Below, piece after piece: positions 8,815 to 17,524 of a stretch of DNA of 64,000 nucleotides. Under the pieces are notes generated by a model. It made no database searches and was not told where the DNA came from. It worked only from the letters and a program-made list of their open reading frames with translations. Origin of the DNA: Bin80 sp026708685 (lineage in GTDB: Bacteria; Bacteroidota; Rhodothermia; Rhodothermales; Bin80); NCBI GenBank assembly GCA_965200955.1, contig OZ241742.1, positions 3,038,001 to 3,102,000 on the forward strand, read 5' to 3'. Numbering within the stretch: position 1 is the first letter of the stretch; every line of letters begins with the position of its first letter. Position numbers and translations under genes: made by a program.

Positions 8815-10230
8815 ATGGAATCTTTGGATTTATTAAAGCACTTTCCACCCGTCTTCGACTCCGAATGGCAGAATCTTCTGGATCAGGATCTTTCATGGGA
8901 GCCCATTGAAGGAATTGAGATTCAACCCTTCTATCGACGAAGTGCTGCCAACTATTCGCATGTCTTTGACCATACTGATTTTGTGATTTGTGTAGAGACG
9001 CAGTTAGATCAGACCCGAGAGGCCTCCCTTGCAGGTGCAGAGGCCTTGAGTTTTCTCTTGGATCAGTCCGAGTTGATCGCTGACGAAGTCCCTTTTGGTG
9101 AAGTTCCTCTCTTTTTTCGAGGGGATGCCATTGATCTCAAATTCTTTGAACATCTATGTCACCAAGCCTCATCTAGGGGGTACGACATCTCAGAACTTCA
9201 AGGGAGTGTCACCTTTTCTGATCAAATAGAAGTTCCTCAGGCACTGGAAGCAGTCCAGGGTACTCCCTTGTGGAGTCAGGTCATTGATATCGCCCCATGG
9301 CATGATGTTGGGGCATCCCTGATTCATCAACTTGCATGTGCCTATGCATCCTTGTCTGATGTGCTGGCAGAGTTTGGGGCGGACGATGCCGTAGATCATC
9401 TCTACTTTCGCATTCCTGTTGGAGAACGGATTCTCCTTGAGATTGCACATCTTCGTGCACTACGCATAGGGGTTTCCAGGATTCTTGATGCCTACCAGAC
9501 CCAGAAGCAAACTCTTCCCATCATGGCTGTTCCAAGTTCACGTTATGAAACAAGACTTGACCCCGATACGCACTTGGCACGCCAAACCCTTCAATACATG
9601 GCAGCCATTATAGGAGGCAGCAATGTGATCGTTTCGCCGGAGATCGAACATGGCCCCAAGATGTTGCAAATCCTGAGGCATGAAGGTAACCTCAATACTG
9701 TCGCCGATGCCGCTGCAGGATCATGGATGATTGAGGCACTCACGGACTCCTTTGCCTCTGAAGCTTGGAAAATCTTTCAATCTATTGAAGAGAAAGGCGG
9801 GATGAAACAGTCCCATTCATGGATGAATCTTCAGATTCAACAAACCCAGGAGCAAAGAAGTGTAGCGGTTCTTTCGGGGGATATCCCAGTTGTAGGCGGG
9901 AATATCTACCTCTCTGATCAGTTTGAAGATACCGTTCCCCATGAAAAAAGCTTGGTTGCATCCTTGGAAGATCTTCGCAAGCGAGCACATTTGCTACACC
10001 CCCCTACCCGAGTTCAGATCCATGGATCACCCACATCTTGGCTCCACCGCCTCATGGACATCTGTGCTCTTGAGATTGTAGACTCCTCAGCAGACATCCA
10101 TCTACATGCTACTTCTGATGGATTCACGGCTGAAAACTCACATGAACATCGCATTTCAATCAATGAAGGTGAATCATTGGTTGTGGCCGCTAATGATCTA
10201 CTGAAACTGGCCCATCCTCATGCGTCCTGA
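8815..10230 (+). CDS. mutA: Methylmalonyl-CoA mutase, small (beta, non-catalytic) subunit
   Basis: 471 residues from ATG 8815 (MESLDLLKHFPP); an upstream in-frame start would run into trmH. It is the partner of the catalytic subunit encoded next. It resembles the TIM-barrel half of mutases (WEPIEGIEIQPFYRR; SRYETRLDPDTHLARQTLQYMAAIIGGSN) but lacks the residues for B12 and substrate chemistry. It ends soon after the barrel, with only a short vestige of the B12-domain region, so it is shorter than the roughly 620-640 aa subunits of Propionibacterium type. Its stop overlaps the mutB start by 11 bp, fitting equal production of the two subunits. Confidence 0.92.
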   Translation: MESLDLLKHFPPVFDSEWQNLLDQDLSWEPIEGIEIQPFYRRSAANYSHVFDHTDFVICVETQLDQTREASLAGAEALSFLLDQSELIADEVPFGEVPLFFRGDAIDLKFFEHLCHQASSRGYDISELQGSVTFSDQIEVPQALEAVQGTPLWSQVIDIAPWHDVGASLIHQLACAYASLSDVLAEFGADDAVDHLYFRIPVGERILLEIAHLRALRIGVSRILDAYQTQKQTLPIMAVPSSRYETRLDPDTHLARQTLQYMAAIIGGSNVIVSPEIEHGPKMLQILRHEGNLNTVADAAAGSWMIEALTDSFASEAWKIFQSIEEKGGMKQSHSWMNLQIQQTQEQRSVAVLSGDIPVVGGNIYLSDQFEDTVPHEKSLVASLEDLRKRAHLLHPPTRVQIHGSPTSWLHRLMDICALEIVDSSADIHLHATSDGFTAENSHEHRISINEGESLVVAANDLLKLAHPHAS

Positions 10231-12334
10231 TTTTACCTCCATTTCATTGGAACGTAAGGAGGTTTCTACTGGTGATCACACTGGAGAAGAGTTCATGCGA
10301 ATCTGCACTGCCGAAGATCTTCAGGCATGTGAGCATCTAGGCTACGTTGCCGGATGGCCACCTTTTCTGGGAGGCCCCTACGCATCCATGTATGCCACTC
10401 GGCCCTGGACGATTCGCCAGTATGCAGGATTCTCGACAGCTGAGCAGTCCAATGCTTTTTATAAGTCAGCCATCCAATCAGGACAAAGGGGCCTTTCGGT
10501 AGCGTTTGACTTGCCAACACACCGCGGATATGATTCCGATCACCCGATGGTGATCGGAGATGTAGGACAGGCTGGCGTTGCGATTGACAGCGTTGAAGAC
10601 ATGAAAATCTTGTTCAGGGATATTCCGCTTGCGGAGATGAGTGTATCGATGACCATGAATGGTGCTGTTCTTCCCATCATGGCGTTTTTTATCGTTGCGG
10701 CAGAAGAGTCGGGAGTCCAACCTCATCAGCTCAGTGGCACTATCCAAAATGATATTCTCAAGGAATTTATGGTGCGCAACACGTACATCTACCCACCCGC
10801 ACCATCCATGCGCATTACTGCCGACATCATCCAGTGGTGTTCGCATCATATGCCTCGATTTAATCCCGTTTCTGTGAGTGGATATCATATGCATGAAGCG
10901 GGAGCCCCCGCCTCATTAGAACTCGCTTATACCCTTGCCAATGGGTTAGAATATGTACGCTCTGGTCTCACACAAGGACTAGACATTGATGCTTTTGCTC
11001 CCAGAATATCCTTTTTCTTTGGCATTGGGATGGATCACTTTACCGAAATTGCCAAACTTCGAGCTGCCCGACTGCTCTGGGCCCGACTCATCAAACCGTT
11101 TGGACCGAAAAATCCCAAGTCAATGGCACTTCGTATGCATTGCCAGACCTCCGGCTATAGCCTCACCGCACAGGATCCCTACAATAATATTGCACGAACG
11201 ACCCTTGAAGCCCTTTCTGCAGTTTGCGGACAAACCCAGTCCTTGCATACCAATGCCCTTGATGAAGCCCTTGCATTGCCGTCAAGACATGCGGCCAGAA
11301 TTGCACGAAATACCCAGTTAATCCTGCAGGAAGAAACTAAACTCACCCATGCCATTGATCCTTGGGCTGGCTCTTATGTGGTTGAACATCTGACACATAC
11401 GTTGATGCACGAAGCATGGGCCCATCTCCAGGAAATAGAGTCTCTGGGTGGGATGACCGCAGCCATTGATTCTGGCGTTCCCAAGTTGAGAATTGAGGAG
11501 GCGGCCGCCGATAAACAGGCCCGCATTGATCGGGGTGAAGAGATCATTGTTGGTGTGAATGCATTTCAGTCAGATTCAGAGGCTGAGATCCCCCTCCTTC
11601 GTGTGGATAATGCCGAAGTTTTCGCCAATCAATCGCATCAATTGAACCTACTCAAACAATCCCGCGATTCTTCCCATGTGGAGCTGGCTCTCTCTGACCT
11701 TAGGACGGCTGCCTCACAGAAAAGTGTTAACTTGTTGGATGTTGCTCTGGATGCGGCCAGACAGCAGGCTACATTAGGAGAGATTTCGAGTGCTCTTGAA
11801 TCCGTCTTTGGGCGTTATATTGCACACCATGAAACCGTCACTGGCATTTTTTCTGCTACAATGCAAACCGATGAGCATGCCACTTTGGCCCGAACTCTTT
11901 CAGATGAGTTCACCTCCCATTCTGGACGGCGCCCTAGAATCCTCATAGCAAAACTTGGTCTTGACGGTCACGACCGGGGAGCTCGCGTCATTGCCACTGC
12001 GTTTGCTGATCTGGGATTTGATGTGGATATAGGTCCGTTATTTCAAACGCCCGAGGAAGTCGTTGCTCAAGCCATCGAAAATGATGTGCATATTACTGGA
12101 ATTTCTAGTCTTGCTGGAGCACACCGCACTTTAGTTCCCGAATTGATGGAGCATTTTAAGAAGGAGGGGCGGGATGATATTCATGTCGTCATTGGGGGCA
12201 TCATCCCTCAGGAAGACTATCCTCTATTATTTCAACATGGGGTTTATTCCATTTTTGGACCTGGAACTGTGATTGCTACTGCGGCCATCCAAATTCTCAA
12301 GACGCTCCTTAACCATGACGATGACCAACGCTGA
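10220..12334 (+). CDS. mutB: Methylmalonyl-CoA mutase, large (alpha, catalytic) subunit
   Basis: 704 residues, near the usual 715. It interconverts (R)-methylmalonyl-CoA and succinyl-CoA using adenosylcobalamin, in propionate metabolism. The N-terminal barrel carries AFDLPTHRGYDSDHP (residues about 95-109) and the conserved SISGYH-like VSVSGYHMHEAGA. The C-terminal B12 domain has KLGLDGHDRGARVIATAF (about 578-595), whose His in DGHDRG is the lower cobalt ligand, followed by a GGIIP segment. The ATG overlaps mutA by 11 bp, and its own end overlaps meaB by 20 bp. Confidence 0.95.
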   Translation: MRPDFTSISLERKEVSTGDHTGEEFMRICTAEDLQACEHLGYVAGWPPFLGGPYASMYATRPWTIRQYAGFSTAEQSNAFYKSAIQSGQRGLSVAFDLPTHRGYDSDHPMVIGDVGQAGVAIDSVEDMKILFRDIPLAEMSVSMTMNGAVLPIMAFFIVAAEESGVQPHQLSGTIQNDILKEFMVRNTYIYPPAPSMRITADIIQWCSHHMPRFNPVSVSGYHMHEAGAPASLELAYTLANGLEYVRSGLTQGLDIDAFAPRISFFFGIGMDHFTEIAKLRAARLLWARLIKPFGPKNPKSMALRMHCQTSGYSLTAQDPYNNIARTTLEALSAVCGQTQSLHTNALDEALALPSRHAARIARNTQLILQEETKLTHAIDPWAGSYVVEHLTHTLMHEAWAHLQEIESLGGMTAAIDSGVPKLRIEEAAADKQARIDRGEEIIVGVNAFQSDSEAEIPLLRVDNAEVFANQSHQLNLLKQSRDSSHVELALSDLRTAASQKSVNLLDVALDAARQQATLGEISSALESVFGRYIAHHETVTGIFSATMQTDEHATLARTLSDEFTSHSGRRPRILIAKLGLDGHDRGARVIATAFADLGFDVDIGPLFQTPEEVVAQAIENDVHITGISSLAGAHRTLVPELMEHFKKEGRDDIHVVIGGIIPQEDYPLLFQHGVYSIFGPGTVIATAAIQILKTLLNHDDDQR

Positions 12335-13322
12335 CATAGAATTACTGGCAAGCGGAATCCTTGAGGGAGATCGCAAGAGCCTCAGTCAGGGAATCACGCT
12401 CATGGAGAGTTCCCTTCCTTCCCATGCTGAATCATCCGAGTTGTTATTGAGTCAGGTCCTCCCCCCCGCTGATTCCTCCCTGAGAATCGCTGTAACGGGT
12501 GCTCCAGGTGTTGGAAAGAGTTCACTCATTGAAACGCTGGGGATCCAACTTGTGGAAGCAGGTCATAAAGTTGCTGTGCTATCGATTGATCCATCTAGCC
12601 CGCGAACTGGCGGAAGTATTCTGGGTGATAAAACAAGAATGGTGCGATTGTCAGCACATGCCAACGCATTTATTCGTCCCTCTCCCTCTGGACATTCGTT
12701 GGGGGGAATCACCCATTCAACCCGATCTGCCATGCTGTTATGTGAAGCTGCTGGCTATGATCTTGTTTTGATTGAAACCGTGGGGACTGGTCAAAGTGAC
12801 TATGCTGTTGCTCAAATCGTTGATGTGATCCTCCTGTTAGTACATTCTCATGCGGGCGATGAGCTGCAGGGAATCAAGCGTGGAATCCTTGAAATGGCAG
12901 ATCTGATCGCCGTGACCAAATCCGACGGTATCATGCAAGAAAAAGCTGCCCATGCAGCAAAAACATACCGTAGAGCACTTGCCATGAGTTCTCAAGCCTC
13001 CAAGATTGTGCCAGTCTTGACCGTCAGTGCTCAAGAAAATACGGGGATTACGGATCTTTGGAATTCCATTGAAACCCTTGTTCATCATGATCGCAGCGAA
13101 GGCCACTTTGAGAGCCGCCGCCAGAAGCAGATTGAACACGCCATCGTGGATATGGCGAAAACATTGCTCTTGAATGAGTTTAACCATTCAGCATGCGTAA
13201 CAGAGTCCATAGAGGAGTTGACTTCGCAGGTTCTTTCCACGAAGTGTTCGGTCCATCACGCTGCCCGCTCCTTGGCTCATCAGTTTATTCATCATCATTC
13301 AAATCCTCATCATCTCTCATGA
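12315..13322 (+). CDS. meaB: MeaB/ArgK-family GTPase, methylmalonyl-CoA mutase chaperone
   Basis: 335 residues. MeaB is a G3E-type P-loop GTPase that loads and protects the cobalamin cofactor of methylmalonyl-CoA mutase. Seen here: Walker A GAPGVGKSSLIE (about 62-73), LSIDPSSPRTGGSILGDKTRM, ETVGTGQSDYAVA (the switch/Walker B region with Gln), and the guanine motif TKSDG. ATG 12315 (MTMTNADIELL) lies inside the 3' end of mutB in another frame; the alternative earlier start would extend far into mutB. Its stop overlaps the glnS start as ATGA. Confidence 0.94.
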   Translation: MTMTNADIELLASGILEGDRKSLSQGITLMESSLPSHAESSELLLSQVLPPADSSLRIAVTGAPGVGKSSLIETLGIQLVEAGHKVAVLSIDPSSPRTGGSILGDKTRMVRLSAHANAFIRPSPSGHSLGGITHSTRSAMLLCEAAGYDLVLIETVGTGQSDYAVAQIVDVILLLVHSHAGDELQGIKRGILEMADLIAVTKSDGIMQEKAAHAAKTYRRALAMSSQASKIVPVLTVSAQENTGITDLWNSIETLVHHDRSEGHFESRRQKQIEHAIVDMAKTLLLNEFNHSACVTESIEELTSQVLSTKCSVHHAARSLAHQFIHHHSNPHHLS

Positions 13323-15595
13323 ATACATCATCTACACCAAGTGATTTTCTCCGCACGATCATCAGCAGAGACCTTGCTCAGGGAAACATATCGGACGTTG
13401 TGGTTCGATTTCCACCAGAGCCCAATGGGTATTTGCATATTGGACATGCAAAAAGCAGCACCCTTAATTTTGGCTTGGCCGCTGAGTACGGTGGCCGCTG
13501 TCACTTACGCTTTGATGATACCAATCCAGAAACCGAGGATCAGATCTATGTAGATTCCATCAAACAGGACCTACGATGGCTCGGATTTGATTGGGGAGAG
13601 CATGAGTACTATGCATCGGATTATTTTGAAACCCTTTTTGAGTGGGCATGTCAACTCATCAACAAGGGTCTCGCGTATGTGGATGACTCACAGGAGAATC
13701 TCATCCGCTTGATGCGTGGAGGTGTGACGACTCCCGGTGTGCACAGTGAGTTTCGGGATCGATCCCCCGAAGAAAATCTTGAATTATTTCATGCGATGCG
13801 ATCAGGTGAGTTTCAGGATGGCAGTCGTGTACTGCGTGCCAAAATTGATATGTCTCATCCAAACATGAAGATGCGAGATCCTCTCATGTATCGAATTCGT
13901 CATGCAACTCACTATCGGCAAGGAGATCAGTGGTGTATCTATCCCTTTTACGACTGGGCACATGGTCAGTCAGATGCCATTGAGGGGGTGACCCATTCAA
14001 TCTGTACTCTGGAATTTTCTACCAATCGAATTCTGTATGACTGGTATCTTGATGCCCTTGAAATCAGCCCCCGTCCCCGTCAGTATGAATTTGCTCGCCT
14101 GAATCTGGATTACCATGTCACATCAAAACGAAGACTCATCAGTCTAGTTCAGGAGCATGTCGTTGACGGATGGAGTGACCCTCGGATGCCGACCCTCGCA
14201 GGCCTTCGGCGACGAGGTGTTCGACCAGAGGCGATCCGATCATTCTGCCAGTCTATAGGAACAACGCGTGTAGACAGCTCCCATCATCCATCTCTGTTGG
14301 ACCATCATATCAGAGAAGATCTCAACCACCTTGCACCCCGCATTCATTGTGTGCAGGATCCACTGCCAGTGACGCTATCCAACTGGCCAAACGATCATGT
14401 TGAATCATTGTCAGCTCCGTATTGGCCCCATGATATCCCTCGTGAAGGTAGCCGCACGCTTCCCTTTTCTGGGGAACTCTTCATTGAACGCGGTGACTTT
14501 TCGGAAGACCCTCCTAAAGGATTCAAACGGCTTACTCCAGGTGGAATTGTCAGGCTCCGTCATGCGTACATGATTCGTTGCACTAATGTTGAAAAAGACG
14601 ATCATGGGCATGTTACACGGCTGGTCTGTGAATGGATTGAAGGAACCCAAAGCGTCACGAAGGATTCAGATCTAAAACCAAAAGGAACGATTCATTGGGT
14701 AGATGCACACAATTCTTCTGAAGCTATTGTTCGGGTCTATCAGCAGTTATTGAGTGTGCCTTCAGTGGAAGATGATCTATGGTCAAGCCTTAATCCATTT
14801 TCATTAATTGAGCATCGACATGCGAGGATGGAGCCGAGTGTTACTCAGGATTCGCTAGACCAGCGATATCAATTTGTAAGGCTTGGATATTATTGGCGCG
14901 ATGGGACTTGTGCAGATTCGGAAAAGCCCATTTTTAATTGCATCGTCGCTCTGCGTGATTCCTCTGTCAAAAAAGATGCCTCCAGCCAGCCATCTCAAAC
15001 TCAGGTCGTCAAAGACAAAACTTTGCAGAAGAAGTCTACAGCAGACCAACGCCCCCTCACCCCCAATGAAGAGCAATGGTTGCGGCGTAGCGGTTTGAAT
15101 AGGGCAGTGGGACTTGCCATTTATGGCGTTTCAGAGGCTGTAGCATTCTTTGATGCGGCTTCTGCATCAGCACCACGCGTTTCTGTTGGAAATTGGATGG
15201 CCAACCATTTGCTACCCGCCCTTAAAGACCAGTCCATATCTGATCTGCCGTTTGGTCCGAATGAATTTGCTGAGCTGGTTCAATTGGCCGATCGGGAAAT
15301 TGGAAGTGCCCATGAAATTAGAGAGACCCTGAAACGCATGTTTGATACTGGGGAGCACCCTGCTGTGCTGCTTTCGACCATACAGGAATCGTTTGTCAGT
15401 GACCCAGAAACGCTCAAAGAGATAGCATTAGAAGTTCTTCACGAATATGAAGATCGAGTGGAGGCATATGCGAATGGCAAGGTTGGGTTGCTTGGGTTTT
15501 TTATTGGACAAGTAATGCGACGCGTTCATGGACATGCAAATCCTAAACTGATTCAGGAGATCGTTTCTCAAGAGTTGGCACGAATGACTTCGTAA
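13319..15595 (+). CDS. glnS: Glutaminyl-tRNA synthetase with C-terminal YqeY/GatB-like domain
   Basis: 758 residues from ATG 13319, against about 554 in Escherichia coli. It charges tRNA-Gln with glutamine. The class I signature is PPEPNGYLHIGHAKSS (about 31-46), and the KMSKS-equivalent is VTSKRRLISLV (about residue 265). Beta-barrel anticodon-binding domains follow to about residue 570. The last 170 or so residues, from LTPNEEQWLRRSG, match the YqeY/GatB tail type, including a GLLGFFIGQVMRRVHGHANPKLI block as in GatB. Such tails are known on GlnRS of Deinococcus, where they aid tRNA binding. The gene is the last of the mut cluster and runs 28 bp into the convergent ACT gene. Confidence 0.95.
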   Translation: MNTSSTPSDFLRTIISRDLAQGNISDVVVRFPPEPNGYLHIGHAKSSTLNFGLAAEYGGRCHLRFDDTNPETEDQIYVDSIKQDLRWLGFDWGEHEYYASDYFETLFEWACQLINKGLAYVDDSQENLIRLMRGGVTTPGVHSEFRDRSPEENLELFHAMRSGEFQDGSRVLRAKIDMSHPNMKMRDPLMYRIRHATHYRQGDQWCIYPFYDWAHGQSDAIEGVTHSICTLEFSTNRILYDWYLDALEISPRPRQYEFARLNLDYHVTSKRRLISLVQEHVVDGWSDPRMPTLAGLRRRGVRPEAIRSFCQSIGTTRVDSSHHPSLLDHHIREDLNHLAPRIHCVQDPLPVTLSNWPNDHVESLSAPYWPHDIPREGSRTLPFSGELFIERGDFSEDPPKGFKRLTPGGIVRLRHAYMIRCTNVEKDDHGHVTRLVCEWIEGTQSVTKDSDLKPKGTIHWVDAHNSSEAIVRVYQQLLSVPSVEDDLWSSLNPFSLIEHRHARMEPSVTQDSLDQRYQFVRLGYYWRDGTCADSEKPIFNCIVALRDSSVKKDASSQPSQTQVVKDKTLQKKSTADQRPLTPNEEQWLRRSGLNRAVGLAIYGVSEAVAFFDAASASAPRVSVGNWMANHLLPALKDQSISDLPFGPNEFAELVQLADREIGSAHEIRETLKRMFDTGEHPAVLLSTIQESFVSDPETLKEIALEVLHEYEDRVEAYANGKVGLLGFFIGQVMRRVHGHANPKLIQEIVSQELARMTS

Positions 15596-15945
15596 CCTGC
15601 ATTTTGGAGTGATTTGCATGCGGCATCTGAATCACGGGTCAATAAATAATCCGTATGATATGTTGCAACGGTTAGAGTAGAGAGCCCCGATTCCGCAAGC
15701 ACAGTGGTTAGTTTTGCGATAATTCCTACTGAGTCAAAACTGATCGGTCCTTCACAACCGATCAGATACCATGAGGGGTGATCCGAAAATTCGGCTGGAA
15801 GATAGCACTCAGAGCAAATGATGGATAGTTCTTGGTCCGTTCTAGTCACAGAGTGAAAGCGTCCCTGATCGGCCCATACAGGTACATCACATTCGGGCGG
15901 CAATCCAATAATCGCATACGGTTCAGGATATTCTATCAATACCAT
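15568..15945 (-). CDS. ACT-domain protein
   Basis: 125 residues. The C-terminal half (SWYLIGCEGPISFDSVGIIAKLTTVLAESGLSTLTVATYHTDYLL) has the ACT-type pattern of a small-molecule sensing fold, and resembles the ACT_7/CASTOR-like family often annotated as an ACT domain protein or amino acid-binding regulator. No catalytic domain is attached. It begins 1 bp after the gltX stop on the minus strand, so the two are co-transcribed. Its 3' end overlaps the convergent glnS by 28 bp. A role in sensing an amino acid linked to Glu/Gln charging is conceivable, but that is only inference from position. Confidence 0.8.
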   Translation of the reverse strand: MVLIEYPEPYAIIGLPPECDVPVWADQGRFHSVTRTDQELSIICSECYLPAEFSDHPSWYLIGCEGPISFDSVGIIAKLTTVLAESGLSTLTVATYHTDYLLTRDSDAACKSLQNAGYEVIRANS

Positions 15946-15946
15946 A

Positions 15947-17452
15947 TTACGATTCTATCTGTAATGCTGCATGTCGCAACCTTCGTACGCAGGTTGTTTG
16001 TCCAAGTACCTTAAGCAATGCAAAAAGGCTTGGGCCTGCAGTCGTACCACTAACTGCGAGCCGTACTGGATGGATGATTCGCCCAGCACCTATATCTTGT
16101 TTCTGAGCCAGATCACGCAATCCAGCTTCCAAGGTCTGCTCATCAAATTCATCCATGCCCTCAATAAGGTCTGAATACTGCTCCACAAGAGTGGCAGAGT
16201 CAGGTTTCCACCGTTTCTTGATCCCAACAGGATCAAACTCCTCTGGATCCTCAAAACAGTATCGATAATGTAGTCCGAGATCATGAACATGCTCCAACCG
16301 GTCCCGCACAAGATCACAAACTTGTTTTAGATAATCGTCATCGGGAAGATGAACACCTTGCTCTGTCAATGGGGGGCGAACCTTATCGATGAGGGCATCG
16401 GTATTCAGTCGACGCAAATGTTGAGCATTAAACCATTGCAACTTTTTGATGTCAAATTGGGCTGGTGCAGATCCAACACGATCTATGCTGAACTGCTGTT
16501 CCAGTTCTACAAGATCAAAAACTTCCTGATCAGTTCCAGGATTCCATCCCAGCATGGCCAGAAAATTGACGACAGCCTGAGGCTCATATCCGAGTGTCCG
16601 ATAATCGAGAACATTCAGCGGGATGCCCTGCCGGTTAGCACTTCGTTTGGAAAGTTTCCCGCCAGTGGGGCTCAAGATCAAGGGCAAATGAGCCATTTCG
16701 GGAGGCTCCCAGCCAAATGCCTCGTACAATAGAATATGTTTAGGAGTGGAGGGAATCCATTCATCACCACGAATGACGTGAGTCATGCCCATCAGATAAT
16801 CGTCTACTACATTGGCCAAGTGATAGGTAGGCATCCCATCCGACTTCGTTAACACCTGATCATCGATCATTATGGACTCCACCTCTATCTTTCCCTTGAT
16901 CCGATCATCAAAGGAAACGGTTCTGTTTTCAGGAACGAAAAGACGAATCACATAGTCTTGTTTTGACTCCAAGCGATGATTGACCAAATCTTCCGACATC
17001 GTAAGACTATTATCCATCTGATGGCGCGTCTGTATTCCATAAGTGGCATGGTCTTTGCGTAGATTCTCTATAGCCTCTGGAGGATCAAATGCATAATAGG
17101 CATGACCAGCATCTACAAGTGATTTTGCATACTGGAGATAGAGAGACTGCCGTTCAGATTGCCGATAGGGCACATACTGACCACCTTTGTGAGGACTCTC
17201 ATCAACTTCAATCCCACACCATTGTAACGATTCAACAATATCGTTTTCGGCATCAGCAACCAGACGTGAACGGTCGGTATCTTCAATGCGAAGGATCAAG
17301 CTGCCTCCTTGGCTACGGGCAAAGAGATAGCAGTACAGTGCAGTCCGAAGTCCTCCGATGTGTAAGTAACCCGTTGGACTTGGAGCGAAACGAACTCGAA
17401 TAGAAATGGGATCAACGTTTTGTGAATGGTCTCTCCTACCAATATTATCCAT
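15947..17452 (-). CDS. gltX: Glutamyl-tRNA synthetase
   Basis: 501 residues, the usual length for discriminating or non-discriminating GluRS. The HIGH-type signature is FAPSPTGYLHIGGLRTALY (22-40), and the KMSKS-type loop is KLSKRSANRQG (about residue 265). The C-terminal helical anticodon-binding domain is complete. It activates glutamate and loads tRNA-Glu in the cytoplasm. Because glnS lies convergently next door, tRNA-Gln need not be made by the transamidation route in this organism. The upstream gap to the divergent SurA-like gene (72 bp) must hold both promoters. Confidence 0.95.
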   Translation of the reverse strand: MDNIGRRDHSQNVDPISIRVRFAPSPTGYLHIGGLRTALYCYLFARSQGGSLILRIEDTDRSRLVADAENDIVESLQWCGIEVDESPHKGGQYVPYRQSERQSLYLQYAKSLVDAGHAYYAFDPPEAIENLRKDHATYGIQTRHQMDNSLTMSEDLVNHRLESKQDYVIRLFVPENRTVSFDDRIKGKIEVESIMIDDQVLTKSDGMPTYHLANVVDDYLMGMTHVIRGDEWIPSTPKHILLYEAFGWEPPEMAHLPLILSPTGGKLSKRSANRQGIPLNVLDYRTLGYEPQAVVNFLAMLGWNPGTDQEVFDLVELEQQFSIDRVGSAPAQFDIKKLQWFNAQHLRRLNTDALIDKVRPPLTEQGVHLPDDDYLKQVCDLVRDRLEHVHDLGLHYRYCFEDPEEFDPVGIKKRWKPDSATLVEQYSDLIEGMDEFDEQTLEAGLRDLAQKQDIGAGRIIHPVRLAVSGTTAGPSLFALLKVLGQTTCVRRLRHAALQIES

Positions 17453-17524
17453 AATAGATTCTTGGTAGGAACCGTTTTGAATAATTATTGTGTAAGTGGG
17501 TTGACTTTAAAATAATTCCAAATC

